64,000 nt of DNA from JAKVAV01 sp047632755 (GTDB lineage Bacteria > Bacteroidota > Bacteroidia > Flavobacteriales_D > Cryomorphaceae), in contig JBLIDT010000002.1 of assembly GCA_047632755.1 (NCBI GenBank), forward strand, positions 1 through 64,000, in the 5' to 3' direction. The translations under genes were made by a program, and so were the position numbers. The notes beneath the pieces were generated by a model. That model worked only from the letters and a program-made list of their open reading frames with translations, had not been told where the DNA came from and did no database searches. Shown piece by piece: positions 53,155 through 62,366 of this stretch (position 1 is the stretch's first letter; the number at the start of each line of letters is the position of its first letter).

Positions 53155-54620
53155 TAGCTCTTCAACTCTTTAAAGGATTCAATTACAAGGGCGAGATCAT
53201 CAAATGGAAATCTCTCACCTTTAATTTCCTGGTATTTCTCATGGCCTTTTCCAGCAATGAGAACAATGTCGTCTGCTTGAGCAAGGCCACAGGCCATGCG
53301 AATGGCTTCGGCTCGATCGAGGATTGTATTGGTCTTTTTGTAGTTAACAGGCTCCACACCAGCTTTCATGTCATTAACAATGCTTTGGGGATCCTCATTG
53401 CGTGGATTATCGGAAGTGAGAATTACACGATCGCTGTACTTACAAGCAATGGCAGCCATCTCGGGCCGCTTTCCTTTGTCGCGATTACCTCCGCAACCCA
53501 CCACCGTAATGACTTGTTCGTTGTGCGTGCGAATCTCCATGATGGTCGATAAAATATTTTCGAGTGCATCTGGAGTGTGGGCATAGTCAATAATGGCACG
53601 CACGCCATCGGTGCTTTTGATTAATTCAAATCGACCAGCTACTGGATTGATATTGCTCAAAGCCGTGAGCACATCCATCTTTTCTTCGCCGAGCAATCTG
53701 GCTGCTCCATAGACACAAAGAATATTGTATGCATTGAATCGCCCCACCAACTTGGAGTACAAATCCATGCCGTCTAAATTGACATGGAGACCTGAAAAGA
53801 GGTTTTCAATAACTTTCGCCTTGTAATCGGCCATTGCCTTTAAGGCATAGGTTCTGTGCTCCTTAGCCTTGCAATTTTGAAGCATGATTTCCCCTTGACG
53901 ATCGTCGAGATTCACCAGCGCAAAAGCCGAAGAAGGAAGCATATCGAAAAGTAATTTCTTCGCTGCGATGTATTCGTTGAAAGTCTTGTGGTAATCGAGG
54001 TGATCACGCGAAATATTGGTGAAAACTCCCCCGGCAAATTCAACTCCTGCCACTCGATGCTGATGCAAGGCATGTGAACTTACTTCCATAAAACAGTAGC
54101 CACATTTGGCTTCTACCATTCTTCGCAAGAGCTCATTCAGTTGAATAGGATCAGGCGTAGTATGGGTCGAGCCAATCACTTCGTTTTGGATGCGATTTTC
54201 GACGGTGGAGATCAACCCTACTTTTTTGCCCAAAAGTTTGAATAGGCGGTAGAGCATGGTCGCCGTAGTCGTCTTACCGTTGGTTCCAGTGATACCCACC
54301 AACTTTAGTTCGTTGGAAGGATTGTCGTAGAAATTAGCAGCCAAATGACCCAAAGCTTCTCGACTGTTCTCCACTTGAATGTAGGTGATCTCGTCGTGCA
54401 ACTCTTCGGGAAGCTCTTCGCAAACAACGGCCACCGCACCCAATTCGATGGCTTTCTCGATGTAGAGATGTCCGTCGGCTTGTTCGCCTCGTACCGCTAC
54501 AAAAAGTGAGAATCCCACCACCTTTCGAGAATCAAACACTACCGCCTCAACGGCCACATTGGTCGTGCCTTTGACGTGCTTGATTCGCGATTGATACAAT
54601 ATGTCTTTGAGCAACTTCAT
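53154..54620 (-). CDS. murE: UDP-MurNAc-tripeptide ligase MurE (probably meso-diaminopimelate-adding)
   Basis: 488 residues from ATG 54620 (MKLLKDILYQSR), right after the ftsI stop; the longer frame to 54635 would overlap ftsI. ATP loop GTNGKTTTATML near residue 110 and SSHALHQHRV are present. SDNPRNEDP contains the DNPR motif that marks meso-diaminopimelate specificity. It adds the third residue of the stem peptide. Confidence 0.96.
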   Translation of the reverse strand: MKLLKDILYQSRIKHVKGTTNVAVEAVVFDSRKVVGFSLFVAVRGEQADGHLYIEKAIELGAVAVVCEELPEELHDEITYIQVENSREALGHLAANFYDNPSNELKLVGITGTNGKTTTATMLYRLFKLLGKKVGLISTVENRIQNEVIGSTHTTPDPIQLNELLRRMVEAKCGYCFMEVSSHALHQHRVAGVEFAGGVFTNISRDHLDYHKTFNEYIAAKKLLFDMLPSSAFALVNLDDRQGEIMLQNCKAKEHRTYALKAMADYKAKVIENLFSGLHVNLDGMDLYSKLVGRFNAYNILCVYGAARLLGEEKMDVLTALSNINPVAGRFELIKSTDGVRAIIDYAHTPDALENILSTIMEIRTHNEQVITVVGCGGNRDKGKRPEMAAIACKYSDRVILTSDNPRNEDPQSIVNDMKAGVEPVNYKKTNTILDRAEAIRMACGLAQADDIVLIAGKGHEKYQEIKGERFPFDDLALVIESFKELKS

Positions 54621-54621
54621 G

Positions 54622-56736
54622 TCAGGACAATTCAATTTGTATAGATTCGTATCTGCTCAGATTCGTGCCTGGAGGTATGCTCTGCTTCGAAATCATTCCT
54701 TTGCCTTTCACCCGCACATCGAGGCCAGCTTTCTCGAGCAGGAAAAGCCCGTCTCTCAATCCCATTCCAACAACATTGGGTACCCGATCTTTGGGAATGG
54801 TTCTGCGCTCGACGGTTACCGTATCTGTACCCGTGTGTGTTGTCACCCAAGCGTATCCATTTGCTTCGTCATTAACGGGAACGTTAAACTCATTGAAGAT
54901 GAAATCAAGATCTTCTCTTTGACCACTTTTGGAAACAGGAATCTTTACCGCTAACAAAGCCGGCTCTTGTTCATTCAAGTCGTGGAGGTCGAGCCTTCCG
55001 GCAAATACTTTATCGGCAATTTCTTTGAAAACAGGGCCAGCCACTTGGTTTCCATAATAGACATTGTTCGAAGGGCCATTCACCACCACGATGCATGTAT
55101 ACTCTGGCTTGTCGGCTGGAAAATAGCCAACGAATGACGCTTGATAGCTCACCGCCTCTTGGTACTTGTAGCCGTATTGGGCATTGGCAATTTGTGCCGT
55201 CCCCGTTTTTCCAGCAATGGAATAGGCACCAAAACGCAGGTTGGAGGCAGTGCCCTCAGCGCTAACTACGGTCTCGAGAATCAGCCGCGCCTTTCTCAAA
55301 GTCTCGTGCGAAGCAATAGACGAATTAATCACGACAGGCTCAAAAGTCTTGAGCACCTTTCCGTTTCTCCTCAAATCTTTCACAAAGGCGGGCTTCACCA
55401 TTTTTCCATCGTTGGCCACAGCATTGTAGAAAGTCAAAATCTGCAGCGGAGTCATCAAAGTTTCGTAGCCGATACTCATCCACGGAAGCGTCGTACCCGA
55501 CCAAGTTGGGTCAGATGGATCTTTGATTTTCGGCTCGCCTTCACCTGCAATTTCAACTCCCAATGGTCGACCTAATCCCATTTTGAATAGTCTATCCACA
55601 AATTCTCTAGGATTGTCCTTGTACCGATCGAAGATCAATCGAGAGATGGCCACGTTTGATGACTTTTGAAAAGCTGTGACTACATCAATTTTTCCAAATC
55701 CCTTGTCGTTACTATCCCGCATGGTGCGGTCGTAAAACTTGTGCTTTCCATTTTTGGTATTAATCGAATCGGTCAGCTCCAACAAACCATCCTCGAGGGC
55801 GGCCATGAGAGCGGGCAACTTAAAAGTTGATCCAGGCTCAGTGGCTTCACCCACGGCGTAGTTGTATACCTCTCGGTAAGTGCTGTCTTTGCTCAAAGTA
55901 AGATTGGCAATGGCCTTAATCCGTCCTGTTTTGACTTCCATCAAAACGGCACAACCATGATGGGCTCGATGCTTCTTGAGCTGCTTGCGCAAGGCACTTT
56001 CGGCCACATCCTGAATGTTGATGTCGATGGTGGTATACACATCATAACCGTCTTGCGGCTCTACTTCGTTGGTATTGTCAATGGGCATCCAAGTGCCTCC
56101 AGCCAATCTCTTTTCGTAACGACTTCCCGGTACGCCGCGAAGCTCGGCATCGTAAGCGCCCTCGATTCCTACTGGTCGAACTCCATCTCGCTCGTATCCA
56201 ACCGTACGCGCGGCCAAGCTTCCAAAAGGGTGCTTTCTTACGGTGTTTTTTTCAAAGATGACTCCGCTTTTGAGCCGACCCCGTCTAAAAAAGGGGAACT
56301 TCTCGGCTTGCTGCCGTTCATCGTGCTCCACTTTACTTTTTACTCTGTAGTATCGATTTCCCGCTTTCTGGGCATCGAGAAGATCATTCTTGAATTGTGC
56401 TGCGGTTTTATTACCAAATAACTGACTCAAGCGAAAAGAGAGTGAATCAATTTCTTCATCGAAAGCTTCTTCATCGAAACCTTCGCACTCCATATCCATT
56501 CGAATCTCATAAATGGGCACTGAAGTGGACAGCATATTTCCATCGGTAGTGTACACATTTCCGCGCACAGGTGTAATCTCCCGCAAGTCGGTGGTGAGTT
56601 TTTCCACTTTTGCCTCCCACTTATCTCCTTCGATAAATTGGATCATGACAATTTTGCCCAACACAAAAAGTGAAAAGAAACAGACCGCAAGGAAAACCAG
56701 GTATGCCTTGTTGATGATATTTTTTCGCTCCGCCAT
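54622..56736 (-). CDS. ftsI: Septal peptidoglycan transpeptidase FtsI with PASTA domain
   Basis: 704 residues. One N-terminal membrane helix (about 11-29), a PBP dimerisation domain, and the transpeptidase with the catalytic motifs STFK (near residue 303), SSN (in KSSNVAISRL) and KTGTAQ. A single C-terminal PASTA domain (VPNVVGMGLRDGLFLLEKAG) closes the protein. It crosslinks septal peptidoglycan with FtsW. Confidence 0.96.
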   Translation of the reverse strand: MAERKNIINKAYLVFLAVCFFSLFVLGKIVMIQFIEGDKWEAKVEKLTTDLREITPVRGNVYTTDGNMLSTSVPIYEIRMDMECEGFDEEAFDEEIDSLSFRLSQLFGNKTAAQFKNDLLDAQKAGNRYYRVKSKVEHDERQQAEKFPFFRRGRLKSGVIFEKNTVRKHPFGSLAARTVGYERDGVRPVGIEGAYDAELRGVPGSRYEKRLAGGTWMPIDNTNEVEPQDGYDVYTTIDINIQDVAESALRKQLKKHRAHHGCAVLMEVKTGRIKAIANLTLSKDSTYREVYNYAVGEATEPGSTFKLPALMAALEDGLLELTDSINTKNGKHKFYDRTMRDSNDKGFGKIDVVTAFQKSSNVAISRLIFDRYKDNPREFVDRLFKMGLGRPLGVEIAGEGEPKIKDPSDPTWSGTTLPWMSIGYETLMTPLQILTFYNAVANDGKMVKPAFVKDLRRNGKVLKTFEPVVINSSIASHETLRKARLILETVVSAEGTASNLRFGAYSIAGKTGTAQIANAQYGYKYQEAVSYQASFVGYFPADKPEYTCIVVVNGPSNNVYYGNQVAGPVFKEIADKVFAGRLDLHDLNEQEPALLAVKIPVSKSGQREDLDFIFNEFNVPVNDEANGYAWVTTHTGTDTVTVERRTIPKDRVPNVVGMGLRDGLFLLEKAGLDVRVKGKGMISKQSIPPGTNLSRYESIQIELS

Positions 56737-56739
56737 ATC

Positions 56740-57105
56740 TTACTCTTCTTCAGATTTGGGAATGCGAATAACCTTGGGTGGATCGGTAGATTCTTTAAGC
56801 CCGAGATCACTGATGGATCGAGCCACTTGCGATTGCTGCTTCAGTTTTTCCAGCCTGGCATTTATAGAAAGATTAGCGGCTTTTACCTCTCTCAATCGAG
56901 CCTCGGCCTGCACCAAGTCCTTTGCATTTTTCTCAGCGAAATAGCCGTAGCCAATGTAGCTGATCATCATGACAACCATAAAGAAAATGAATGGCAAGTT
57001 GGCTTGCACCAAACTGCGCGTCAAGAAGTCTCCGCTCAGCAGGGAGCTCAACCCCTTGGCGAGGCCGCGCTTTTTAGCTTTCTTGGTTTCTCCTGGTTTA
57101 GTCAT
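56740..57105 (-). CDS. ftsL: FtsL-like cell division protein
   Basis: 121 residues. A basic cytoplasmic start (KPGETKKAKKRGLAKGL), one membrane helix (about 38-56), then a periplasmic coiled coil (EARLREVKAANLSINARLEK) and a conserved RSISDLGLKES end. Sequence similarity to proteobacterial FtsL is weak, but size, topology and the place between rsmH and ftsI are those of FtsL. Overlaps rsmH by 8 nt. Confidence 0.85.
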   Translation of the reverse strand: MTKPGETKKAKKRGLAKGLSSLLSGDFLTRSLVQANLPFIFFMVVMMISYIGYGYFAEKNAKDLVQAEARLREVKAANLSINARLEKLKQQSQVARSISDLGLKESTDPPKVIRIPKSEEE

Positions 57106-58009
57106 TTCTCTTTGCTACTCTCAATTTTGCACTGCGTGCTCTGTTATTTCTTTCAATCTCTTCTTTCGAAGGGGTAATTGGTTTTCCCGCTAGCGGCGTA
57201 AATGGTCTTTCGGGATTCCCGAAAAAATCCTTTTTTACCTCCCCTTCGGAATTCCCTGCTCTCATAAACCGCTTCACTGGCCGGTCTTCTAGGCTGTGGT
57301 ATGCAATCACCACAAGATTTCCCGATGGTTTCAGCACATCTACCGACTGCCTAAGCAGCGCTTGGAGCGAACCCATTTCATCGTTGACCTCTATGCGAAT
57401 TCCCTGAAAAACCTTTGCCAAATTCTGCATCCGTTTAGCAGGTGGGAAAACTTTTTCGATGGCCAAAACCAAATCTTCGGTGGTTTGAAACTTCTGCTCA
57501 TTCCGCCTGGATACGATGATCGAAGCCAGCTTTCGCGCATAAGTCAACTCACCGTAATTCTTCAACACTCTTATCAGCTCACCTTCATCGTACTTGTTGA
57601 CCACCTTAGCCGCGGTCAACTCTGTGGTCTTGCCCATCCTCATGTCGAGCTTACCCTCCGTTCGAATAGAAAAACCACGTTCGGGCACATCAAACTGATG
57701 AGATGAAACGCCCAGATCTGCGAGTATTCCATCTACCTTTCGGTATCCCAAAAAGCGAAGGTGATTCTGCATAAAGCGAAAATCCGAGGGCACTAAAGTG
57801 AATCTCGGATCATCAATCATATTGCTTTGCGCATCTTCATCGCGATCAAACGCGATCAACTTGCCTTTATCCCCTAACCTTGAAAGAACTTCACGGGAAT
57901 GTCCTCCCCCGCCAAAGGTGACGTCCACGTAAACGCCATTTATATCCTCAACCAGCGCATCCACGCTCTCCCGCAAAAGAACGGGCTGGTGGTAGTCTGA
58001 ATTACTCAT
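57098..58009 (-). CDS. rsmH: 16S rRNA m4C1402 methyltransferase
   Basis: 303 residues. HQPVLLRESVDAL at the start, the SAM-binding VDVTFGGGGHSREVL, ADLGVSSHQFD and the final GKPITPSKEEIERNNRARSA are diagnostic of RsmH (MraW). It methylates N4 of C1402 in the 30S P site. Overlaps mraZ by 8 nt. Confidence 0.98.
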   Translation of the reverse strand: MSNSDYHQPVLLRESVDALVEDINGVYVDVTFGGGGHSREVLSRLGDKGKLIAFDRDEDAQSNMIDDPRFTLVPSDFRFMQNHLRFLGYRKVDGILADLGVSSHQFDVPERGFSIRTEGKLDMRMGKTTELTAAKVVNKYDEGELIRVLKNYGELTYARKLASIIVSRRNEQKFQTTEDLVLAIEKVFPPAKRMQNLAKVFQGIRIEVNDEMGSLQALLRQSVDVLKPSGNLVVIAYHSLEDRPVKRFMRAGNSEGEVKKDFFGNPERPFTPLAGKPITPSKEEIERNNRARSAKLRVAKRND

Positions 58010-58463
58010 CTTTGGTATCGCGGTCGCCCATCACCTCTTCGGAGAGGGCTCCCATATCTATATCCTCGTTCAACATCTCTTCGTAACGAGCTTTGCTCCA
58101 GATTTCAATTCGATCTCCATTCCCCATCAGCTTCACTTCTTTGGTCAAATCAGCATACTTAGCCAAAGCTCCAGGCACAAGCAAGCGACCAGTTCCATCC
58201 AATGCTACCGGAGTGGCACCATTGTTAAATCTCCTGATAAAGCGAACGTTTTTTTCAATAAACCGATTGAGCTTCCCCAACTGACCCGACACCTCCGACC
58301 ATTGCTGGGAAGGGTAGAGAACGAGGCAATTCACGAATAGGTCACGATTGATCACAAAACCCTCATGCAGCACATCTTCGAGCTGCCGCTTCAATGGCGC
58401 AGGGAACATCAAGCGCCCCTTGGCGTCCATTTTGCAATCGTATTCTCCCAGTAGATTCAGCAT
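58002..58463 (-). CDS. mraZ: Transcriptional regulator / division protein MraZ
   Basis: 153 residues with two SpoVT-AbrB-like halves: GEYDCKMDAKGRLMFPAPLK near the start and VALDGTGRLLVPGALAKYAD in the second half. MraZ forms a ring that binds direct repeats upstream of its own gene and regulates the dcw cluster. It is the first gene of the cluster; its binding boxes lie at 58499-58537. Confidence 0.97.
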   Translation of the reverse strand: MLNLLGEYDCKMDAKGRLMFPAPLKRQLEDVLHEGFVINRDLFVNCLVLYPSQQWSEVSGQLGKLNRFIEKNVRFIRRFNNGATPVALDGTGRLLVPGALAKYADLTKEVKLMGNGDRIEIWSKARYEEMLNEDIDMGALSEEVMGDRDTKDE

Positions 58464-58498
58464 GAGGTATAGCTATATTACAGCTAAAGTAGAAAATG

Positions 58499-58537
58499 TT
58501 TACCACAATTTCCCACGATCTACCATTTTTTACCACC
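58499..58537 (-). promoter_or_regulatory. MraZ operator: four 10-bp-spaced boxes
   Basis: On the minus strand the words GTGGTAAA, ATGGTAGA, GTGGGAAA and GTGGTAAA occur at an exact 10-bp period, 36-74 nt upstream of the mraZ start. This is the TGG(G/T)-repeat arrangement recognised by MraZ in other bacteria. A TACTTTAG, one mismatch from the -7 consensus, lies just downstream (around 58483-58490). Confidence 0.82.
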
Positions 58538-58734
58538 ATGTTGAAAAGTTTAACAGACTAGCTTTAGAATAGGCTATTCGAGTGGCTAGAGAAGAGGGGA
58601 GGAAGTTGCCGAGAATTGGTCAGAAACAGTCGAAAAAGACCGAATTCTTTCCACAATATTTTGTTGACTTCAAGCATACTGAGTGCCTAATTAGTCATCT
58701 TCAAAAAAGTCTATATTTGAAGCTTAGACGCATT

Positions 58735-59493
58735 ATGGAATTAAAGGTAAAAGAAGAAGGCCAATACTGCTACATCGACGAAGGTGAAGGACAGCCGCTA
58801 GTAGTTTTGCACGGATTATTCGGTGCATTGAGCAATTTCAATGGGGTTATTTCTCATTTCCGGAAGACACATCGAGTCATCGTTCCGATGATGCCCCTCT
58901 ACGATTTACCCTTGAGAAAGACAGGCGTGGGAAGCTTGGCAGACTTCGTCATCGAATTTTTAGAATTCAAAGGCTTAAAAGACGTGATGCTATTGGGGAA
59001 TTCTCTCGGTGGCCATGTCGGTTTGGTGTTAACCAAACGACGTCCTGAACTGGTCAAGGCCATGATTTTGACGGGTAGCTCGGGCCTTTATGAAAATGCA
59101 TTTGGAGGCTCTTTCCCGAGAAGGGAAGACAAAGAGTACATCCGAAATAAAATCGCGGTGACTTTCTACGATCCTGAACTAGTAACCGACGAATTGGTTG
59201 ATGTGACTTTTGACTTGGTCCAAGACAGAACGAAGCTGATAAAGGTTTTGGCCTTGGCTAAGTCTGCTATTCGCCACAACATGCGCAATGACTTGGCTAA
59301 TTACAGCATGCCCGTTTGCCTTATTTGGGGAAAAAACGACACCATCACTCCACCTGATGTGGCTGATGAATTTCACGAAAAACTTCCCGATTCCGAGCTT
59401 TTCTGGATCGATAAATGCGGGCATGCGCCGATGATGGAGCACCCCGAAGAATTCAACAAAATACTCGATGGCTGGTTGGCCAAAAAGTTTTGA
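58735..59493 (+). CDS. Alpha/beta-hydrolase
   Basis: 252 residues from ATG 58735 (MELKVKEEGQYCYIDEG); the frame is open to 58582 but that part is not family-like. VVLHGLFGALSNF forms the oxyanion region, nucleophile Ser near residue 90 in LLGNSLGGH, acid Asp in WGKNDTITP and the His in CGHAPMMEHP. A full catalytic triad is present; the substrate is unknown. It precedes engB by 9 nt. Confidence 0.9.
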   Translation: MELKVKEEGQYCYIDEGEGQPLVVLHGLFGALSNFNGVISHFRKTHRVIVPMMPLYDLPLRKTGVGSLADFVIEFLEFKGLKDVMLLGNSLGGHVGLVLTKRRPELVKAMILTGSSGLYENAFGGSFPRREDKEYIRNKIAVTFYDPELVTDELVDVTFDLVQDRTKLIKVLALAKSAIRHNMRNDLANYSMPVCLIWGKNDTITPPDVADEFHEKLPDSELFWIDKCGHAPMMEHPEEFNKILDGWLAKKF

Positions 59494-59502
59494 TCTGACC
59501 CC

Positions 59503-60135
59503 ATGATTGACGTAAAAGCCGAATTTCTAAAGAGCAGTACAGTTGCTTCTCAGCTCCCTGCTGGAGATATGCCCGAATACGCCTTTGTGGGCCGAAGTAA
59601 TGTGGGCAAGTCATCTCTAATCAATCTCCTCACGGGGCGAAAGAACTTAGCGAAAACTTCGGGGAAACCAGGGAAGACTCGACTGATCAATCACTTTACG
59701 ATTACCCACCCTGGAACCGAAGAAGTTTGGTACTTGGTCGATTTACCAGGTTATGGCTACGCGAGAGTTTCCAGGACTATTCGCGATGAGTTTCAGCGTT
59801 TGATCTATCCGTATATCAAGAACAGGGAGAACTTGATGTGCTTGTTCGTTTTGATAGACGTTCGCCTCGAACCACAACCCATCGACTTGGATTTCATGGC
59901 TTATCTCGGCGAACACGGCGTTCCATTTTCAATGGTTTTTACCAAATGTGACAAGATGAAACCAGGAGGACTCACAAATAATGTCGATGCCTACAACGAA
60001 AAAATGCTCCAAGATTGGGAAGAACTCCCTAAGCAGTTTCTCACCTCATCTTCTAAATTTCTAGGGCGCGAAGAAATTCTGGCGTTTATCGAAGAAACGA
60101 ATCAGCTTTTTAAAGAAGAGCGGTTGGGTGACTAA
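59503..60135 (+). CDS. engB: Ribosome biogenesis GTP-binding protein YsxC/EngB
   Basis: 210 residues. G1 GRSNVGKS at residues 30-37, the TSGKPGKTR switch, DLPGYGYA (G3), and TKCDK (G4) are diagnostic of the YihA/YsxC family, which acts in 50S assembly. Its last 4 nt overlap the 3' end of the convergent gldC gene. Confidence 0.95.
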   Translation: MIDVKAEFLKSSTVASQLPAGDMPEYAFVGRSNVGKSSLINLLTGRKNLAKTSGKPGKTRLINHFTITHPGTEEVWYLVDLPGYGYARVSRTIRDEFQRLIYPYIKNRENLMCLFVLIDVRLEPQPIDLDFMAYLGEHGVPFSMVFTKCDKMKPGGLTNNVDAYNEKMLQDWEELPKQFLTSSSKFLGREEILAFIEETNQLFKEERLGD

Positions 60136-60470
60136 GGCTTAATCTTCGTCTTCTCCGCAAAATCATCCGCAAAGGTTCTGATCTCTTTGGCAATATCTTC
60201 CTGTCCTGTGGCCCTTGCATACGTATCCGCCATAGTAAGGATCGACTGGTGGAAGAACCGCTGCATGTCAAAGATGTTCATCTCTTTGTTCCAAAGGTCG
60301 ATACGAACGGTATTGTCGTCCTTCTCGTCCCACATCGTGAGCATCATCGCCTTCACATTTCCGCCTTCGTTGCTATCGTCGGCGTGCCATTTCATTTTTA
60401 GTGGAACGTGGTTTTCATCTAGTCCCACTTGAATATTGATATTTGACTTCTTCTTGATTTCGTCGCTCAT
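60132..60470 (-). CDS. gldC: Gliding motility protein GldC
   Basis: 112 residues, soluble, no signal peptide. The start SDEIKKKSNINIQVGLDENH and the core LWNKEMNIFDMQRFFHQSIL, with MADTYARATG, are characteristic GldC sequence. In Flavobacterium, gldC follows gldB as here (4-nt overlap) and aids gliding without being essential. The molecular role is not known. Confidence 0.93.
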   Translation of the reverse strand: MSDEIKKKSNINIQVGLDENHVPLKMKWHADDSNEGGNVKAMMLTMWDEKDDNTVRIDLWNKEMNIFDMQRFFHQSILTMADTYARATGQEDIAKEIRTFADDFAEKTKIKP

Positions 60471-61453
60471 CTTCTCGGTTTATACTTTTCTAATATTTGT
60501 CGATCGCCCGCACCAAGCAAGTCTTGCAAGATAAGCTCATCATTCTCATTCATGTAGGCTTCCACCATTTGCAATCCTAACCAATTACCCACTCCACCCG
60601 GGGATTCTGCTGGCATCCCTGGTGTAAAAGGACCATCGTTTATCATCTTATTGATTTGCCTGAAGTCGGATGAGTAAACCAGATCATTTTCAAGGAGATA
60701 CGTCCAAATGGCATACTCCGATTCCTCGGTCCACTCCAACTGTGCGGAAGTGTAATTCAGTAAATCTGCATCCGACACCTCCAGCAATGCCCTCGTGATG
60801 TAAAGCATTTTTCCATTGAAGACCATTGAGGCCAGCATATTATCACCTAGTAAATCTTGGTACTTGTAAAACAGCCAGCCCTTCAGCGCATTCACAACGA
60901 GGTATTGCGACTTCATTTTATCCCGCTTGTATTGCGGAAAAAGCTCGGGCGGCAATTGCTTTACGACTTCATTTCCTGGACTCAAGTACCACTCCAAACC
61001 CACACCCAACCATTCTGACGACGGAAATATCCCCACATTAAATCCAGAATTGTAAGCTACCAATTTAGGGAGGGAGGGTTCACCGAAGTGAACCGAGTAT
61101 GCTCGCAAAGCTTCTGTCAATTCTTCTTCTTGGGCAGAAAGTTCGGGATAGACTTGATCAATGGAAGCTTGAAGTTTTTGCCAAGTTGGGTCTCCCGTAA
61201 ATCGGCGCAAAAATTCAGGCAACATTGGATTATCTGGAGGTGGCATTTGCATGATCTCCACCGTGTAGACCTCTAGAAATAGCCCGAATTCCTCAGGGTT
61301 CAAAATGCCTGGCCCATTAAAAACAGCTCGATCGAGACGAAGGAACTCAGGGCTGTAATCAACTTTTGAAGTGTCGACTTCAAAGCGATCACCTGAGCAT
61401 GACAATAGAAAGAAAACCAGACTGTAGAGTGCTACCGAAGGGATGCGCTTCAT
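60467..61453 (-). CDS. gldB: Gliding motility lipoprotein GldB
   Basis: 328 residues. Lipobox FFLLSC at about Cys19. RLDRAVFNGPG, FLRRFTGDPTWQKL, YNSGFNVGIFPSSEWLGVGL and WLGLQMVEAYMNEN fit GldB. GldB is a membrane lipoprotein required for gliding in Flavobacterium, mechanism unclear. The gldB-gldC-nadE neighbourhood is conserved in Flavobacteria, which supports the assignment. Confidence 0.93.
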   Translation of the reverse strand: MKRIPSVALYSLVFFLLSCSGDRFEVDTSKVDYSPEFLRLDRAVFNGPGILNPEEFGLFLEVYTVEIMQMPPPDNPMLPEFLRRFTGDPTWQKLQASIDQVYPELSAQEEELTEALRAYSVHFGEPSLPKLVAYNSGFNVGIFPSSEWLGVGLEWYLSPGNEVVKQLPPELFPQYKRDKMKSQYLVVNALKGWLFYKYQDLLGDNMLASMVFNGKMLYITRALLEVSDADLLNYTSAQLEWTEESEYAIWTYLLENDLVYSSDFRQINKMINDGPFTPGMPAESPGGVGNWLGLQMVEAYMNENDELILQDLLGAGDRQILEKYKPRR

Positions 61454-61499
61454 CTCAAAAATTAGTTACTTTTGGCGGGAAATAAAGAATGCAAAAATA

Positions 61500-62327
61500 A
61501 TGAAAAAGACAGGGCTAATCATTCTTACTACAATCTATTCGGTACTGGCCATCGCTCAGACTGAAACACAACCACCTGCTGCTGCACCTGCGCCAGCTCC
61601 CGCGGCCCCACCTCAAACCGATCAGGGCCAAAAGGTAAGATTGGGACTCTCTTTCTCCCCAGTCATTTCTTGGTTTAATGCTTCTGGAGATGCGGGCGCG
61701 GTAGAGTCTGATGGAACACGGTTCAATATTGCCTTTGGTCTGAATACTGATTTCAGAATAGCAAAGAACAACAACTATTTTTTCAGCACGGGAATCTTCC
61801 TACTGAATACTGGAGGAACGATAAATCATAAATACTTTGCACAAGATGACAATAGTAGCGACTACTTTTTGACCAAGCGCAGTGCCGACTTCAGAATTAA
61901 CTATGTCAATATCCCTCTTACGGTCCTATTGCGAACGAATGAGATAGGTTACATGCGCTACTTTGGAAGAGTCGGTTTTGATGCATCCTTCAACACTTCA
62001 AGTACTTTTGACTACAGAGATGTGGATGCCGTCAGCGAAGCTGTGATTGAATCTGTTGAGGATGATGATGCTTCTGACTTTACGTCTCTATTTCGATTTG
62101 GTCTACGGATCGAGGGTGGTTTTGAATACAGTATTGGAGGAACCACCAACCTCTATTTTAGTGCTGCTTATAACAATGGCCTCAGCAATGTATTTAGCGA
62201 TGATTACAAACGAGCAAAATTGGATGGGGCTGGTCAGCTCCTTCTATCCGATGATGGGACACCACAAACAGATAAAGTCAAAGCGGCAACCAATCTATTC
62301 ACCATCACCGCTGGCGTCTATTTCTAA
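61500..62327 (+). CDS. Outer membrane beta-barrel protein (PorT-like)
   Basis: 275 residues from ATG 61500; the frame is open to 61443 but that overlaps gldB. A signal peptide of about 19 residues (IYSVLAIAQ), a Pro/Ala-rich linker (PPAAAPAPAPAAPPQ), then an eight-stranded-type barrel ending ATNLFTITAGVYF. Divergent from gldB and 39 nt before nadE. It fits the outer-membrane-beta-barrel group that includes PorT; an exact role in type IX secretion is not shown. Confidence 0.82.
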   Translation: MKKTGLIILTTIYSVLAIAQTETQPPAAAPAPAPAAPPQTDQGQKVRLGLSFSPVISWFNASGDAGAVESDGTRFNIAFGLNTDFRIAKNNNYFFSTGIFLLNTGGTINHKYFAQDDNSSDYFLTKRSADFRINYVNIPLTVLLRTNEIGYMRYFGRVGFDASFNTSSTFDYRDVDAVSEAVIESVEDDDASDFTSLFRFGLRIEGGFEYSIGGTTNLYFSAAYNNGLSNVFSDDYKRAKLDGAGQLLLSDDGTPQTDKVKAATNLFTITAGVYF

Positions 62328-62366
62328 ACAAGAGCACTCTACTTTTCGTTAAGAAATAAAGGAATT

